The position numbers were made by a program, and so were the translations under genes. From Verrucomicrobia bacterium LW23 (GTDB lineage Bacteria > Verrucomicrobiota > Verrucomicrobiia > Methylacidiphilales > UBA1321): DNA of 64,000 nucleotides. The stretch is taken from NCBI GenBank assembly GCA_003054695.1, contig QAZA01000025.1, positions 267,955 to 331,954 on the forward strand. The letters run 5' to 3'. This document shows positions 47,801 through 54,619 of the stretch, piece by piece; positions within the stretch are counted from its first letter, which is position 1; every line of letters starts with the position of its first letter. The notes below the pieces were generated by a model that saw nothing but the letters and a program-made list of their open reading frames with translations, had not been told where the DNA came from and ran no database searches.

Positions 47801-49728
47801 AACAACGTACGTCCGTCGCCGGAGGGCGTTTGCGCGTTGGGATCCACCGTAATTGTCCCGAAATACTGCATCGCCCACCAGTCCCCAATGCCGTCGCTGT
47901 TCACGTCGGCTACGGTAAACGCGCCTTCTGTAAATGTTGCATACGCAAGCCTTTGCGCATTGTGGGCGCACGAGGCAAAGCCCACAAACGCCTCGTAGCC
48001 GATGGCCGGCACGGTCCGCGTCGCCAGCAGCGTCCAGGTGGCCCCGCCGTCGAGCGAGCGGTGTGCAAAGATGGAGTTGCCGCTACGCTCCAGCTTCAGC
48101 CACTGCGGGCCGGTGGCCGCCGCGTCCAGCATGGTGTTGGTGGTCGTCGCGCCGTTGGAAGTGCGCTGCTGAAGGACGAGGCCCCGGCCAGGCGCCATCA
48201 GCAGCGCCACATTGGCTGCGTTGGGATCGAGCGAGGCGCGAATCATCAGGCCGGCTTTGGCCCAGTCGCTGCCGTTCACCGGACCATTAACCTGGGCAAC
48301 AAGCGAGCCACCCCCATGCAACGGCTGGTACACATAATGAAAATTATCCGCCGCGTTCCAGATATCCGAACCCGCGGCGTGAATGAAAAACGTCCCGGTA
48401 TCCCCTTGACCCTCAGCCGCCTCCCACTGAGCCAGGCCGGGAAAAACCATCGCGCCCACATCCACGCCCTGCCACGGCACGGGCAGCGACTGGGAGGAGC
48501 CCGCCTGTACAATAACGCTCTCAAACGTCGCGCGAGCCAACGTGCCATGTACGTGACTCGTCACCGCAAGGCCTGCCCACAACTGCTGCGGCAGACCCGC
48601 TATCCGATCGGAGCCCAGCAGCGCCCACGTCGCGCCGTCGGGCGATGTCCACGCCGAAATCAGATCCCCCGTCCGTCGCAGGCGCACCCACACCGGTCCT
48701 GTCAGTGCAGCATTCGAAGTGCTAATCGATGCCCCGCCCTCCGTGCGCCGACGCTGAAAAGCCACGCCATTGCCGGGCGTCAGCGCCACCATCGCGTGTG
48801 GGGATCCAGCGCCCTCGGAGGCGCGAAGCATCACGCCCGCCTTTGCCCAGGTATTTGCGGCCGTGAGACTTGCGACGCGCGCAGTAATTTCGCCGTTCCC
48901 TACCAGCGGCTGCTTCAGCAGCGCAAAACCGTCCGCCGCGCCCCATATATCCGCGCCGCTGCCGTGCACCGTAAAAGGGCCGCCCGTCGCATGCTCGACA
49001 AATCCAGGCGCACCCACGGCGCCCACATCGCCAAACGTCCACGGGCTCGGCAGCGGTGGCGCGCCGGAGGCGTCCAGCAAAATCGAATCCATCGTCGCCG
49101 TCGCCAACTGCGCCGGTGCGTGACTCGTCACCGCCAACCCCACATACACCGTCTCGCCCAGATCAATGGATTGCGACGCAAACGCCTCCCACACAACACC
49201 ATCCACCGAACGCGACGCCACCACCACCGCCCCCGTCTTTACCAGCCGCAGCCACACCGGGTACTCCGTACTCACCGCCTGCGCCAGCGCGCCACCCGAC
49301 ACACTCGCCGACGTCCCGCCCGTCACCACACGTCGCTGAAACACCACACCATTGCCCGGCGTCACAAACAGCGAAGCATGCACCGCATCCTGCTCCAAAC
49401 CGCTCCGCATCATCACACCAGCCTTAGCCCAGGCATTCATCGCTGACAAACCCGTGACCCGCACCACCACCCGCGCATCCCCCGTCATCGCCACAAACGC
49501 AAACCGAAATCCATCCGCCGCACCCCAAATATCTGCCCCACTCCCTTTCAGCGTCACTACTCCCGTTTCCCCCGCCACCGCATACGATCCTGTCACCTGC
49601 ACAGTCCCCACATCCTGCGAGGTAAACCCCGGATCCGCACACACCGCCCACGGAGCTGGAATAAGTACGACCGCACAAAACCCGAGTACAATACGTAAAA
49701 ACCGTTTCACGAAGAAGATGGATTGCAT
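38800..49728 (-). CDS. Giant RHS-repeat polymorphic toxin with HINT and HNH nuclease domains
   Basis: 3642 residues from the ATG at 49728, which begins a signal peptide (IVLGFCAVVLIPAPWAVCA). Domains in order: three repeats of about 190 residues of DUF1349/concanavalin type (SGADIWGAADGF, SGADIWGAADGF, GSDIWNAADNF); an Ig-like Big_1 domain; a LamG-type domain (GMAGWWKLDETTGTAVADSS); a second Big_1; a fibronectin-like segment; then YD repeats over roughly residues 1500-3000 and the RHS core end (GLLNEGFRYRDLETGSFITA). A HINT autoprotease follows (39203-39877; GGCFVAGTLV to RILVHNEYGG). The last 133 residues form an HNH nuclease (VVHHIVPLSRGGSNAFENLR). The toxin and immunity region is AT-richer than the YD core, as in swapped tips. 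Likely an antibacterial toxin; export by Sec is implied. Confidence 0.88.
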   Translation of the reverse strand: MQSIFFVKRFLRIVLGFCAVVLIPAPWAVCADPGFTSQDVGTVQVTGSYAVAGETGVVTLKGSGADIWGAADGFRFAFVAMTGDARVVVRVTGLSAMNAWAKAGVMMRSGLEQDAVHASLFVTPGNGVVFQRRVVTGGTSASVSGGALAQAVSTEYPVWLRLVKTGAVVVASRSVDGVVWEAFASQSIDLGETVYVGLAVTSHAPAQLATATMDSILLDASGAPPLPSPWTFGDVGAVGAPGFVEHATGGPFTVHGSGADIWGAADGFALLKQPLVGNGEITARVASLTAANTWAKAGVMLRASEGAGSPHAMVALTPGNGVAFQRRRTEGGASISTSNAALTGPVWVRLRRTGDLISAWTSPDGATWALLGSDRIAGLPQQLWAGLAVTSHVHGTLARATFESVIVQAGSSQSLPVPWQGVDVGAMVFPGLAQWEAAEGQGDTGTFFIHAAGSDIWNAADNFHYVYQPLHGGGSLVAQVNGPVNGSDWAKAGLMIRASLDPNAANVALLMAPGRGLVLQQRTSNGATTTNTMLDAAATGPQWLKLERSGNSIFAHRSLDGGATWTLLATRTVPAIGYEAFVGFASCAHNAQRLAYATFTEGAFTVADVNSDGIGDWWAMQYFGTITVDPNAQTPSGDGRTLLQAYESGLDPTDFYQGVAPVVTIAGGNNQSGEADAFVAEPLKVLITNAEGTPLVNAPVTFTRTTTGGGVAETSGGVTLAELSPRTDATGHAEVWFRLPSAASAPPSTITAAAGTAEPVTFTASIAQTLSGDGMAGWWKLDETTGTAVADSSTANNNGTLAGAAQRVPGAFAKALQLNGVGQYVTVPHSSSLGLGGTSLTLSAWFKAGATNVAAPILAKCSSDADGFHGFYLGLTPSGAVEFRLGANVSTRDELAFSTQSTFTDNQWHQVVVHINRETAQARIYVDATPRALSLASPSLGTISTESGPGAPSGTIATFPGAENLSALTPAALHLGADTTALPSPRYFAGTLDDLRLYTRALTPQDLANLFDRDGDTLPDAWEIQHLGNLSGTAATHTPSGDGLTLGQAHQQGVNPNDYYHGILPSLQIVSGNNQIGPAGQPLPLPLQVRVMNQAGQPLANAPVTFAVANGSGTLSTSTARTDSLGIAEAHLNPAGSPGDGIEVRATPPYVASAGHVSFAATVGETSTGQSPTPGGGGDGPNIDPFVPPPTLPTPVVSITYAAPGEPYTPIEGYDLNGALKGRDFRKLKLKWTSSGVNDVTYVVQRREDNGPWQTIATTPATELSQSNLYSLINYQYQVIARSGKSYSLPGFASARLPFIAAVLGEYTYHGELQYPFYEFFSIYFIHDFNLWVPPLIIGEGEEATEIPWEALHYRFEFIPSKLNFQYGIYGGNGPFPVSANAPFLDSQNYEGFDYIKSQEFIEVEGQWPSVGRIVKIAQNQKKEASFRSWTLNWDFPREITLQITGDLGSFVVTNYDEESAPLGNNVILDPWDFANGTLIIKPNAQANAGDTIHITAINSELGRDSVRFTYRPTEEPKDYSMPLDEASGPKYRKIALNGLPLSDEKPQQTEESDQEREETFVDALTIGLRHSTTDVYMPVSGSDFAVAARRDFRSEIWKLRAGLRVHEHPDRPFGACWSSNLSPNIHFTVSTDPNADNGEPPQVHVTDETGAVHTFMEWSDDNGVRKFFPMPSAKNEQQTPNLTSLTLDVSSTPVTFTFKRKYGSTLIYKMTPLELSIPPDRRNGSPHLLTHKYARLVEATDRVGNKLVYEFANATNLVPMTIKVQDQPGIVLSIEQNSDGRITALWDANGNKTSFTYSTHTYDADAGAAPILTNVTTADGAVTTYTYAFDYEEDTTPRRPNEPGYPSWHADLATITDPLLRTYTFSYDKLDNTGPGFDHTKQTYMDNPVIYTGYYPQSGLPRPVTKITMPDGSVSTFSSDSEIKILFNNGNPVLDGHRKTIVTDATGFVRTYRFEDAQIIDLPKFRKISPSTGRSDSKIICYQTMVLEHGLSGTGTYMGSETFKFNVEAAMALKEVTDFSGNTTTFTHGDTWTASEDYRYIMTNIAVNGYYGDPTSQTNALGDTKTFTYSGESRIMSSVTDEEGRRTEYEVDALGRRTKESVFAPGASAPIQVTEMEYGSTTFPGVMTKSTRKALAGAGDPAWVQDLVTEYVLDANGRVAQEVVDPAGLAITNSNTYDANGSRLTTTDPRGNTTWFYYDNRNRVVRVTYADGTSQSMVYDLRGNKLSETNENGFKTLYQYDVMNRTTSKTRDMNRDGVVDAGDITTSFAYNAVGSNTLVTGPTGGVTETEFDSLQRPVKITDALGNETTLVYGTNSGGSAFNTSGFKPTSTTDPRGFVTTVTYDDLYRPVQTSVEYELRGATAVSSTQYDKVSNVVLSTDPLNRQTSVTYDALNRPLVTTNADLTTTQIAYTSTGLKHRTTNERGHSADMEYDAAGRQTVSYAPPVNNGLGGTARPTSSNVYDPAGNVISTINPLGQQWDNVFDSRNRKIQEISPLVYDAESGTESRPTKTMLYDAGGRTISVTDSRGNTATTAFDDADRAIHVFSPPVPLPGGGVSQPHTQNVYDASGNVLAVTDPLGRVTHNVYDLLNRLTSTTDASGITVSYEYDEVGNRTKVTDGLNRATTFTYDGLKRNLTSTNPLSQTVTYTYNAVNKTRRTDALGNITDYTFDARNRSLAVIYNSADAINSIRHFTYDGAGNILTVTEPAKGAAATVTYTYDALNRASTETSGGATHTYVYDLAGNRLQTTYGQTGRTIVSTYDALNRLMTMAEGSNITQYFYDHNSSVVCKILPNGDTETAGFDSLNRAIYQHSRSASGRALCLINYAHDVLGNVIRVEEFYPAHLPNRTVTNSYDLSNRLTTEAITYDGSNLVTPPPANVTTAYTFDKANNRTSKVVTGGETPGATEYTYNAYNQLLNYSDGTRTVTLTYDAAGNRATRTVTGGDDSGSTLYSYDFENRLVRLETTPTSGAPKIYTYTYDYRTRRIVRDESQAGGQATKVVFSGGTSAFEVESGVVTVENIRGSDYGGGVGGVLYSLRNGIPSFAHANKRGDIIARTDSAGGLTYLGQYEAYGTRPHEYGASADRQRGNSKDEDPTGLLNEGFRYRDLETGSFITADPAGFVNGPNVYTYVVCNPWSKFDPEGLFWSAALTVGMALYDTYQYRTGQMSADDYTQSMALNTAALVADVATGGMGGGLAVRATNLAIKAAKVIDKADTVASVIVGGVNTAKAIESGDITGSMKNAALTAVGAKATTKGPDLDVPNTGKMDIPGGETAKGTCGKNGGCFVAGTLVATTDNLTPIESLEVGQRVRTPQGDVLLDCSSADSKESLFRVSLRLVASEPPFDSVEIVLLRTSEWLVNSHCRPVAGIGTHSASAFEIWLDLREIGITGWAEIKGISASPAITRGRGQLITGTFSRNCGNLFEVRVGGQSEPIHVTGSHRIFSVTRNSWVPAGNLLKNELLRTAVGDTQVLQISPISGLRSVYNIEVDKERCYYIGTSRILVHNEYGGDASKPTQWDETANTTNLGGGKTKEYTTRPPDQTQQLRDEFNAKDVGDRAIYLKTFAENARPEFMRRFSPADLSKMKSGLVPDDWVVHHIVPLSRGGSNAFENLRLMKRSFHENKNISEKLHNYEPGKNPYGRN

Positions 49729-49887
49729 AGCACGCAATGAAAATGGGGAGTGTAAAGCGGTCACCTGATCAATCAAACCTATCACACTCCATGCCACCTG
49801 ATTCCCATGAATCTGACAAGATTAAAATCGAAATTCCATCTCCAGCACTCCGAATTTCGATGAATCTAAGCGGATAAACAACTGTCT

Positions 49888-50357
49888 CAGACCGTGAGCT
49901 ATCTTCTGCGGGACGGAGACACCAAATTCACTCAGGCGTTTGATGAGATCTTCCGGAGTGAAGGCATCCAGATCAAAAAGTTGCCTCAGGAGTCTCCCAA
50001 CCTGAACGCCTTTGCGGAACGGTTCGTTCAGACCAATGAGTGCTTGAGACATTTCGTGGTCTTTGGGCAGAAGCACTTGGACTTTCTGCTACGGGAATTC
50101 GCGTCCTATTATAACACCGTCCGGCCGCACCAGGGCATTGCAAACCGGACGATCGGCAACATCATTCCGCTTCCCTCCCACGCTGCTCCGCCCCGGCCGG
50201 AAGACGTCCAATGTGAAGTCAGACTGGGCGGATTGCTGCGCCATTATTCGCGAAAAGCGGCATAAAAGTGGAACGACATTGATGGCTTTTGGCGTTTTGT
50301 TAGGTTAGGTGCTCAATATCAACGACTTGCAAGAGTTAAAATTTTTTGCATAGGACG
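49888..50357 (+). pseudogene. 3' fragment (copy 3) of the broken insertion sequence
   Basis: Encodes SYLLRDGDTKFTQAFDEIFR through SPNLNAFAERFVQ and ASYYNTVRPHQGIANRT to RHYSRKAA, the C-terminal half of the transposase, with a 2-codon loss (QTNECLR for QTIKNECLR) and the usual right end to about 50357. The left side begins abruptly in the catalytic core, 160 bp upstream of the RHS start. It truncates the HEAT gene on its right. Confidence 0.8.
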
Positions 50358-50866
50358 AGGGGAAGCGTCGCCGCATCCCGGTAATGCGCCAGAGTGATAA
50401 CCGCCTCCCGCCGCACCTCGCCGCTGGAGTCGCTCAGCGCGGCGCCTATTGCAGGGAGAGCCGCCGCCGGGCGAAGCTCGCGCAGCGCGATAAGCGCGGC
50501 GACCCGCGAGGCGGGCTGCGCGTGGGCCACACCCGCGGTAATGTGCGGCGCGGCGTCCGCGGTGCGGAACTCCCGCAGCGAGGAGGCCGCAGCCAGGGCG
50601 ACGTCAGCCTCGGGGTCGGAGGCCAGGTCGATGAGGACAGGCAGCGCCTCCACATCGCCCAGCTCCTCGGCGGCGGAGACGGCGAGGCGGCGCACCGCGG
50701 TGTCGGCATCGCGAAGCAGCGGCAGAATGGCCGATACGGGGACTTCGTCGAAATACTCGTCGAGCTCCGTAAGTGCCACGCGGCGCACCGCCACGTCGGG
50801 ATCGCCCAGGCGCTCCACGATGGACGGGGACGCGGATGAAGTGCTGGAATCAGTTCCAGTGCTCAT
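50336..50866 (-). CDS. HEAT-repeat protein, 3' end replaced by an insertion sequence
   Basis: 176 residues. A Ser/Thr-rich start, then five HEAT-type helix pairs (DPDVAVRRVALTELDEYF; DADTAVRRLAVSAAEELG; DPEADVALAAASSLREFR; SSGEVRREAVITLAHYRD). The last residues LCKKF and the stop codon come from the IS right end at 50357, so the native C-terminus is lost. Last gene of the minus-strand locus, 22 bp after the ferredoxin gene. HEAT proteins next to such flavoprotein-ferredoxin pairs may be assembly or scaffold factors; that is inference. Confidence 0.8.
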   Translation of the reverse strand: MSTGTDSSTSSASPSIVERLGDPDVAVRRVALTELDEYFDEVPVSAILPLLRDADTAVRRLAVSAAEELGDVEALPVLIDLASDPEADVALAAASSLREFRTADAAPHITAGVAHAQPASRVAALIALRELRPAAALPAIGAALSDSSGEVRREAVITLAHYRDAATLPLVLCKKF

Positions 50867-50888
50867 GATTTAAAAGAAAATGTGCGGG

Positions 50889-51227
50889 TTAGCGGATGAG
50901 ATAAGGGATCTTGACGGTGATGGCGTTGGTTGGGCAGTCGACCTCGCAGGCGAGGCAGTACCAGCATTCGTCAAACTTCATGTGCGATTTGCCCGTGCCG
51001 CCGACATCGATGGCCAGGCAGTCCACGGGACAGGACTCGACGCAGATGTGGCAGCCGGTGATGCACTTTTCAGTATCGACCACTACCGGTACGTCAAAGA
51101 CGCGTGTGGTCTGCCGGTTGGGGGTCTGGCGGGCGACGAAAGCCGCCTCTTTTTCGGAGGAAAACTTGAGCTGGCCGGCGACTTTGGCCGGGGCTGCGGA
51201 AGCCGCACGAGGCACGGAATGACTCAT
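50889..51227 (-). CDS. 2[4Fe-4S] ferredoxin, AsfB/AprB-like
   Basis: 112 residues. Two cluster motifs: CITGCHICVESCPVDC and CWYCLACEVDCPTNAI, followed by the end VKIPYLIR. The second motif and the tail resemble the beta subunit of APS reductase and the ferredoxin of aryl-sulfonate (asf) loci. It should pass electrons to or from the flavoprotein encoded just upstream. An N-terminal segment of about 45 residues (KVAGQLKFSSEKEAAFVARQ) precedes the clusters. Confidence 0.82.
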   Translation of the reverse strand: MSHSVPRAASAAPAKVAGQLKFSSEKEAAFVARQTPNRQTTRVFDVPVVVDTEKCITGCHICVESCPVDCLAIDVGGTGKSHMKFDECWYCLACEVDCPTNAITVKIPYLIR

Positions 51228-51275
51228 AGGGAGAGGAAAGTGGATGATCGATGTAGCTTATGGACGAAATAGACT

Positions 51276-53134
51276 TTACTGGCGCGAAGGATCCCGCTGC
51301 GCGCGACCGTTCGCCGACGTCAGGGACGCAGCAGAAGTCAGCGAAGCAAGCTCCTCACCCAGCGGCTTTGCGGCGTGCTGCGGAGTTGCCGGAGCGACCG
51401 CGGTCAGCACGCGGCGGGAGTCGCCCTCGGCAATGCGCAGCTGCTGGTAACTGCGCTTATCCTCCTCGTCCAGCGGCACCACGTAGGGCTCCACGGGACG
51501 GCGGAAGAGCGTCATCTTTCCGGTGGCGGGATCCTTCCTCAGATTGACATGGGCAAACCAGTTCGCGTCGTCCTGGTCGGGGAAATCCTGCCTGTACTGG
51601 TACAGGCCCCAGCGGCTTTCCGTGCGGAAGAGCGACGCGCGGGCGGCCATCTCGGCACAATCGCGAATAAACCCGCACTCTGCGGCGCGCATTAGCTCGT
51701 GCGGGCTGGTCGCGCCGATCTGCTCCAGGTCCTCGTGCGCGCGCTGAAAAAACTCGAGCCCGCGCTCCATGCGGAAGGCCGCCTTGGGAGGCTGCAGGTA
51801 ATCGTTCACATGCCGGCGCAGCTTGTACTCCACCAGGTGGGGCTGGATCCCGCCCTCCCGCTGCGCCGTGGCCAGCACACGTCGGCGCTCGGCGTCCACC
51901 TGGCAGTCGTCGACGGGCGGCAGGTTCTTCCCCGCGATATACTCCGCGGCGGAGGAGGCGCTGATTTTGCCATACGTGAAGGCACCAAGCATATAGCCAT
52001 GCGGCACGGAGCCCATGTCGCCCGCGGCATAAAGGCCGTGCACCGTTGTCTCGCCGCGCTCGTTTGTCCAGACACCGGAGGCGCTGTGGCCGCTGCACAA
52101 GCCGACTTCGGAGACGGCCATCTCCACCATATGCTCGCCGTAATGCTTGTCGCGTCCGGCGTGAAAGCGGCCGCGGCTGGGGCGCTCGGTGGTGTGCAGA
52201 ATCTGCTCAATCTCCGTAATGGTCTCCGGCGCCAGATGATTCATCTTGAGATAGACGGGGCCGTTGGGGCCGGTCAGCTCTTTGTAGAACTCCCACATCA
52301 TCTGGCCGCTCCAGTAATCCGAGCGCATAAAGCGGTTGCCTTGCGCATTGACAGTGTGGCCGCCGAACGGCCCGCTCACGTAAGCGCGGGCCGGGCGGTT
52401 GTAGTCCTTGATCAGCGGGTTGATCTGGAAGCACTCGATATTGGTGAGCTCCGCCCCGGCGTGGAACGCCATGGAATAACCGTCGCCTGCGTTGCTGGGA
52501 TTCTCGTAGGTGCCCATCAGGTAGCCGGAGGCCGGCAGTCCCAGCCGCCCGCACGCGCCGCAGCACAGGATAACCGCCTAGCGCGAATAACCGCAAACTC
52601 CCCCGTGCGCACGTTGAAGCCGAGCACTCCCGCCGCGCGCCCCTCATGCGTCAGCACGCGCGTGGCCACGATGCGGTTCTCCACCTTTACGCCCGCGCGC
52701 CGCATGGTGCGGGTCAGGATCTTCTTGATGTCGTAACCTTCGGGCATCGGCAGCACGTAACTGCCTTTGTGGTGCACTTTCTTGACGTCGTATTCACCGG
52801 TCGTCGTCTTCTGGAACTTCACGCCCCACGATTCCAGCTCCTGGATCATCGCGTAACTTTGCGTGGCGTAGGCAAGGATGGCGCGCTGGATGACAATGCC
52901 GTCATTCGCGGTGGTGATTTCCCGCACATATTGCTCCGGCGTAGCGTGCCCGGGAATGACCGCGTTATTGACGCCGTCCATGCCCAGCGCAATGGCGCCG
53001 CTGCGCTTGACGTTGGCCTTCTCCAGCACCAGCACACGCCCGTTAGGCAGCGCCTCCTTCGCCTTGATGCCTGCGACGCACCCTGCGGTGCCGCCGCCAA
53101 CGACCAGGATATCCGTTTCAATAAAGTGGCTCAT
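51276..53134 (-). pseudogene. FAD-dependent fumarate-reductase/AprA/AsfA-like flavoprotein, frameshifted
   Basis: The N-terminal part (53134 to about 52580) has the FAD motif DILVVGGGTAGCVAGIKAKE and RSGAIALGMDGVNNA. The C-terminal part (about 52580 to 51276) continues in another frame with AVILCCGACGRLGLPASGYL, GDGYSMAFHAGAELTNIECF and GLYAAGDMGSVPHGYMLGAF. Adding one base at the GCTAGGCGG site near 52579 restores a single protein of about 618 residues. It resembles the alpha subunit of APS reductase and AsfA of aryl-desulfonation loci. Listed as broken because of the frameshift, but a sequencing error is quite possible. Followed by its ferredoxin. Confidence 0.75.
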
Positions 53135-53269
53135 AATCCAGTAGTTCTATAGGCACACAATACAAGCCGATTCCGCGCAAGCTTTTCGAAGAAACAAATG
53201 CAGACAGCGGATTGGTGGGAGACGACCCTTCCCATGCACACCTACACCAGTTTCCCAGCGTAAATTAAC

Positions 53270-53902
53270 CTATCTTGTACCACCACTCGCAGAGTTGGAA
53301 TCAGCCGTCGTGCATGCAGGCGCTGGCTCAGCAAGGCGGCGGCTCCCGGCAAAGTTGGGGAAGCGGCGCGCTTCGATCTGGTAGCACGCGTGAAGGAGAT
53401 CCGTCTCCAGCCCGAGTTTGTGGCGGATTTCCCCGAGCGTGAGGTCCATGTCGGGCTCGAAGTCGTAGAGATCCAGCGACTTACAGCCGGAGATATAGCC
53501 CGCCGCCACAGCGTCGCGGAAGATGCGCGCGTGGTCCTTGCGAAAGCGGTACGCCTTGGGGTACAGGAAGCGCGCCGCCATGCAGTAAAGCCATGCCTCA
53601 AAGGTACTTACGCGGTCGGTCGTGCCCATGGTAAAGCCGATGACGAACGCTTCGTCGGCAATCGTAAAGCCGCGCCCCAGCACAATGTGGATGTAGTCGT
53701 GCTGCAGCAACGTCACCGCGCCGTGAAACAGCGGCATGCCGGGAATCTGGTACTTCGGATGCTCCAGCAGCTGCACGATAAACGGGACCTCCCCCTGTCC
53801 GTTGCCAAACGCCGCCACCTCCGTATACGCCTCGCGAAGCGTTATGTCGTTGCGACTGAGCGGCATATACCACTCGCGCAGCTCTTTCTCGCGAAATGCC
53901 AT
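53270..53902 (-). CDS. Coq4-motif protein of unknown function
   Basis: 210 residues. It contains HDYIHIVLGRGFTIADEAF, i.e. the HDxxHx(11)E metal-binding signature of the ubiquinone-biosynthesis protein Coq4, inside a helical protein of similar size. FVIGFTMGTTDRVSTFEAWL follows. There are no other quinone genes nearby; the neighbours are a coiled-coil membrane protein and a flavoprotein. It probably binds a metal ion. The C-terminal 25 residues are low-complexity and may be degraded. Assignment rests on the motif only. Confidence 0.55.
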   Translation of the reverse strand: MAFREKELREWYMPLSRNDITLREAYTEVAAFGNGQGEVPFIVQLLEHPKYQIPGMPLFHGAVTLLQHDYIHIVLGRGFTIADEAFVIGFTMGTTDRVSTFEAWLYCMAARFLYPKAYRFRKDHARIFRDAVAAGYISGCKSLDLYDFEPDMDLTLGEIRHKLGLETDLLHACYQIEARRFPNFAGSRRLAEPAPACTTADSNSASGGTR

Positions 53903-53920
53903 GGGGGTGTGGCCGTGAGT

Positions 53921-54619
53921 TTACTGATTTTGCGTATCGCTTTCCAGCCGGTTCATCACATTCTCCGCGATTGAATTCTCGCTCTTCAGCTGGTCGCGCA
54001 GCTCGCCCAGGCGGTCGCGCTGCTGAGGGGCGGCCATCTTTTTCAGCAGCCCCACCTGTTTCTCCACGGTGGCGCAGCTTTCGCGGAGCGTCTGCAGGCT
54101 TGCCTCCAGCCGCGGCAGGGTGCCTTCGGGCGCGCCGGGTTTGAGCGCGGCGCGGGCGTCGGCCCGCATCTGGTCCAGCACGCGTTGCGCGAGGGCCTCG
54201 ATGCGCAGCGACTGGTCGTTGGCGTTATTGGCGTTAAGCGCGGCGATTTGCGTCACCAGCTCGTCAGCCATCACCATAATGCTCGCCTCCCGGTGCATGT
54301 GGTTCAACCGCAAGGCGTTCTCGAGCTTGCCCATCTCTTGCTGTGCGTTGATGGTGCGCTCGTATTTCGCCTTGGCGCGCAGCACCTGCGTCAGCCTGGG
54401 CCAGTAGGCCGCCCAACTGGTGGCCACAATCGCGGCGGGCACGGCGAGCGTGGCTGCCTCCGCCCACCAGGGCATGGGCAGCAGCGCCACGGCCGCCATG
54501 GCGGGAATAAACGGCACCCACGTTATGGGCGCCATGAGTACCTGGCCCACGGCGCTTACCGCCACGTCCCGCTTCAACTCGCGCTCGTCCTGCGACTCTC
54601 CTTCCGTCTCGTAGCTCAT
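53921..54619 (-). CDS. Membrane-anchored coiled-coil protein
   Basis: 232 residues. Two hydrophobic segments near the N-terminus (VGQVLMAPITWVPFIPAMAA and ATLAVPAAIVATSWAAYWP), then a long charged helical region (residues 85-230) with heptad-like Leu/Ala spacing. Start overlaps the preceding stop by 4 bp (ATGA). No family recognised. Probably a partner of the substrate-binding/OmpA protein encoded just before it. Confidence 0.75.
   Translation of the reverse strand: MSYETEGESQDERELKRDVAVSAVGQVLMAPITWVPFIPAMAAVALLPMPWWAEAATLAVPAAIVATSWAAYWPRLTQVLRAKAKYERTINAQQEMGKLENALRLNHMHREASIMVMADELVTQIAALNANNANDQSLRIEALAQRVLDQMRADARAALKPGAPEGTLPRLEASLQTLRESCATVEKQVGLLKKMAAPQQRDRLGELRDQLKSENSIAENVMNRLESDTQNQ

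Noticed and set aside
34366..53245. Shared 14-mer CCCATGCACACCTA at about 34368 and 53233
   Set aside because: Could mark a small fragment of the IS3-type element near 53233, but the similarity beyond 14 nt is too weak to call.
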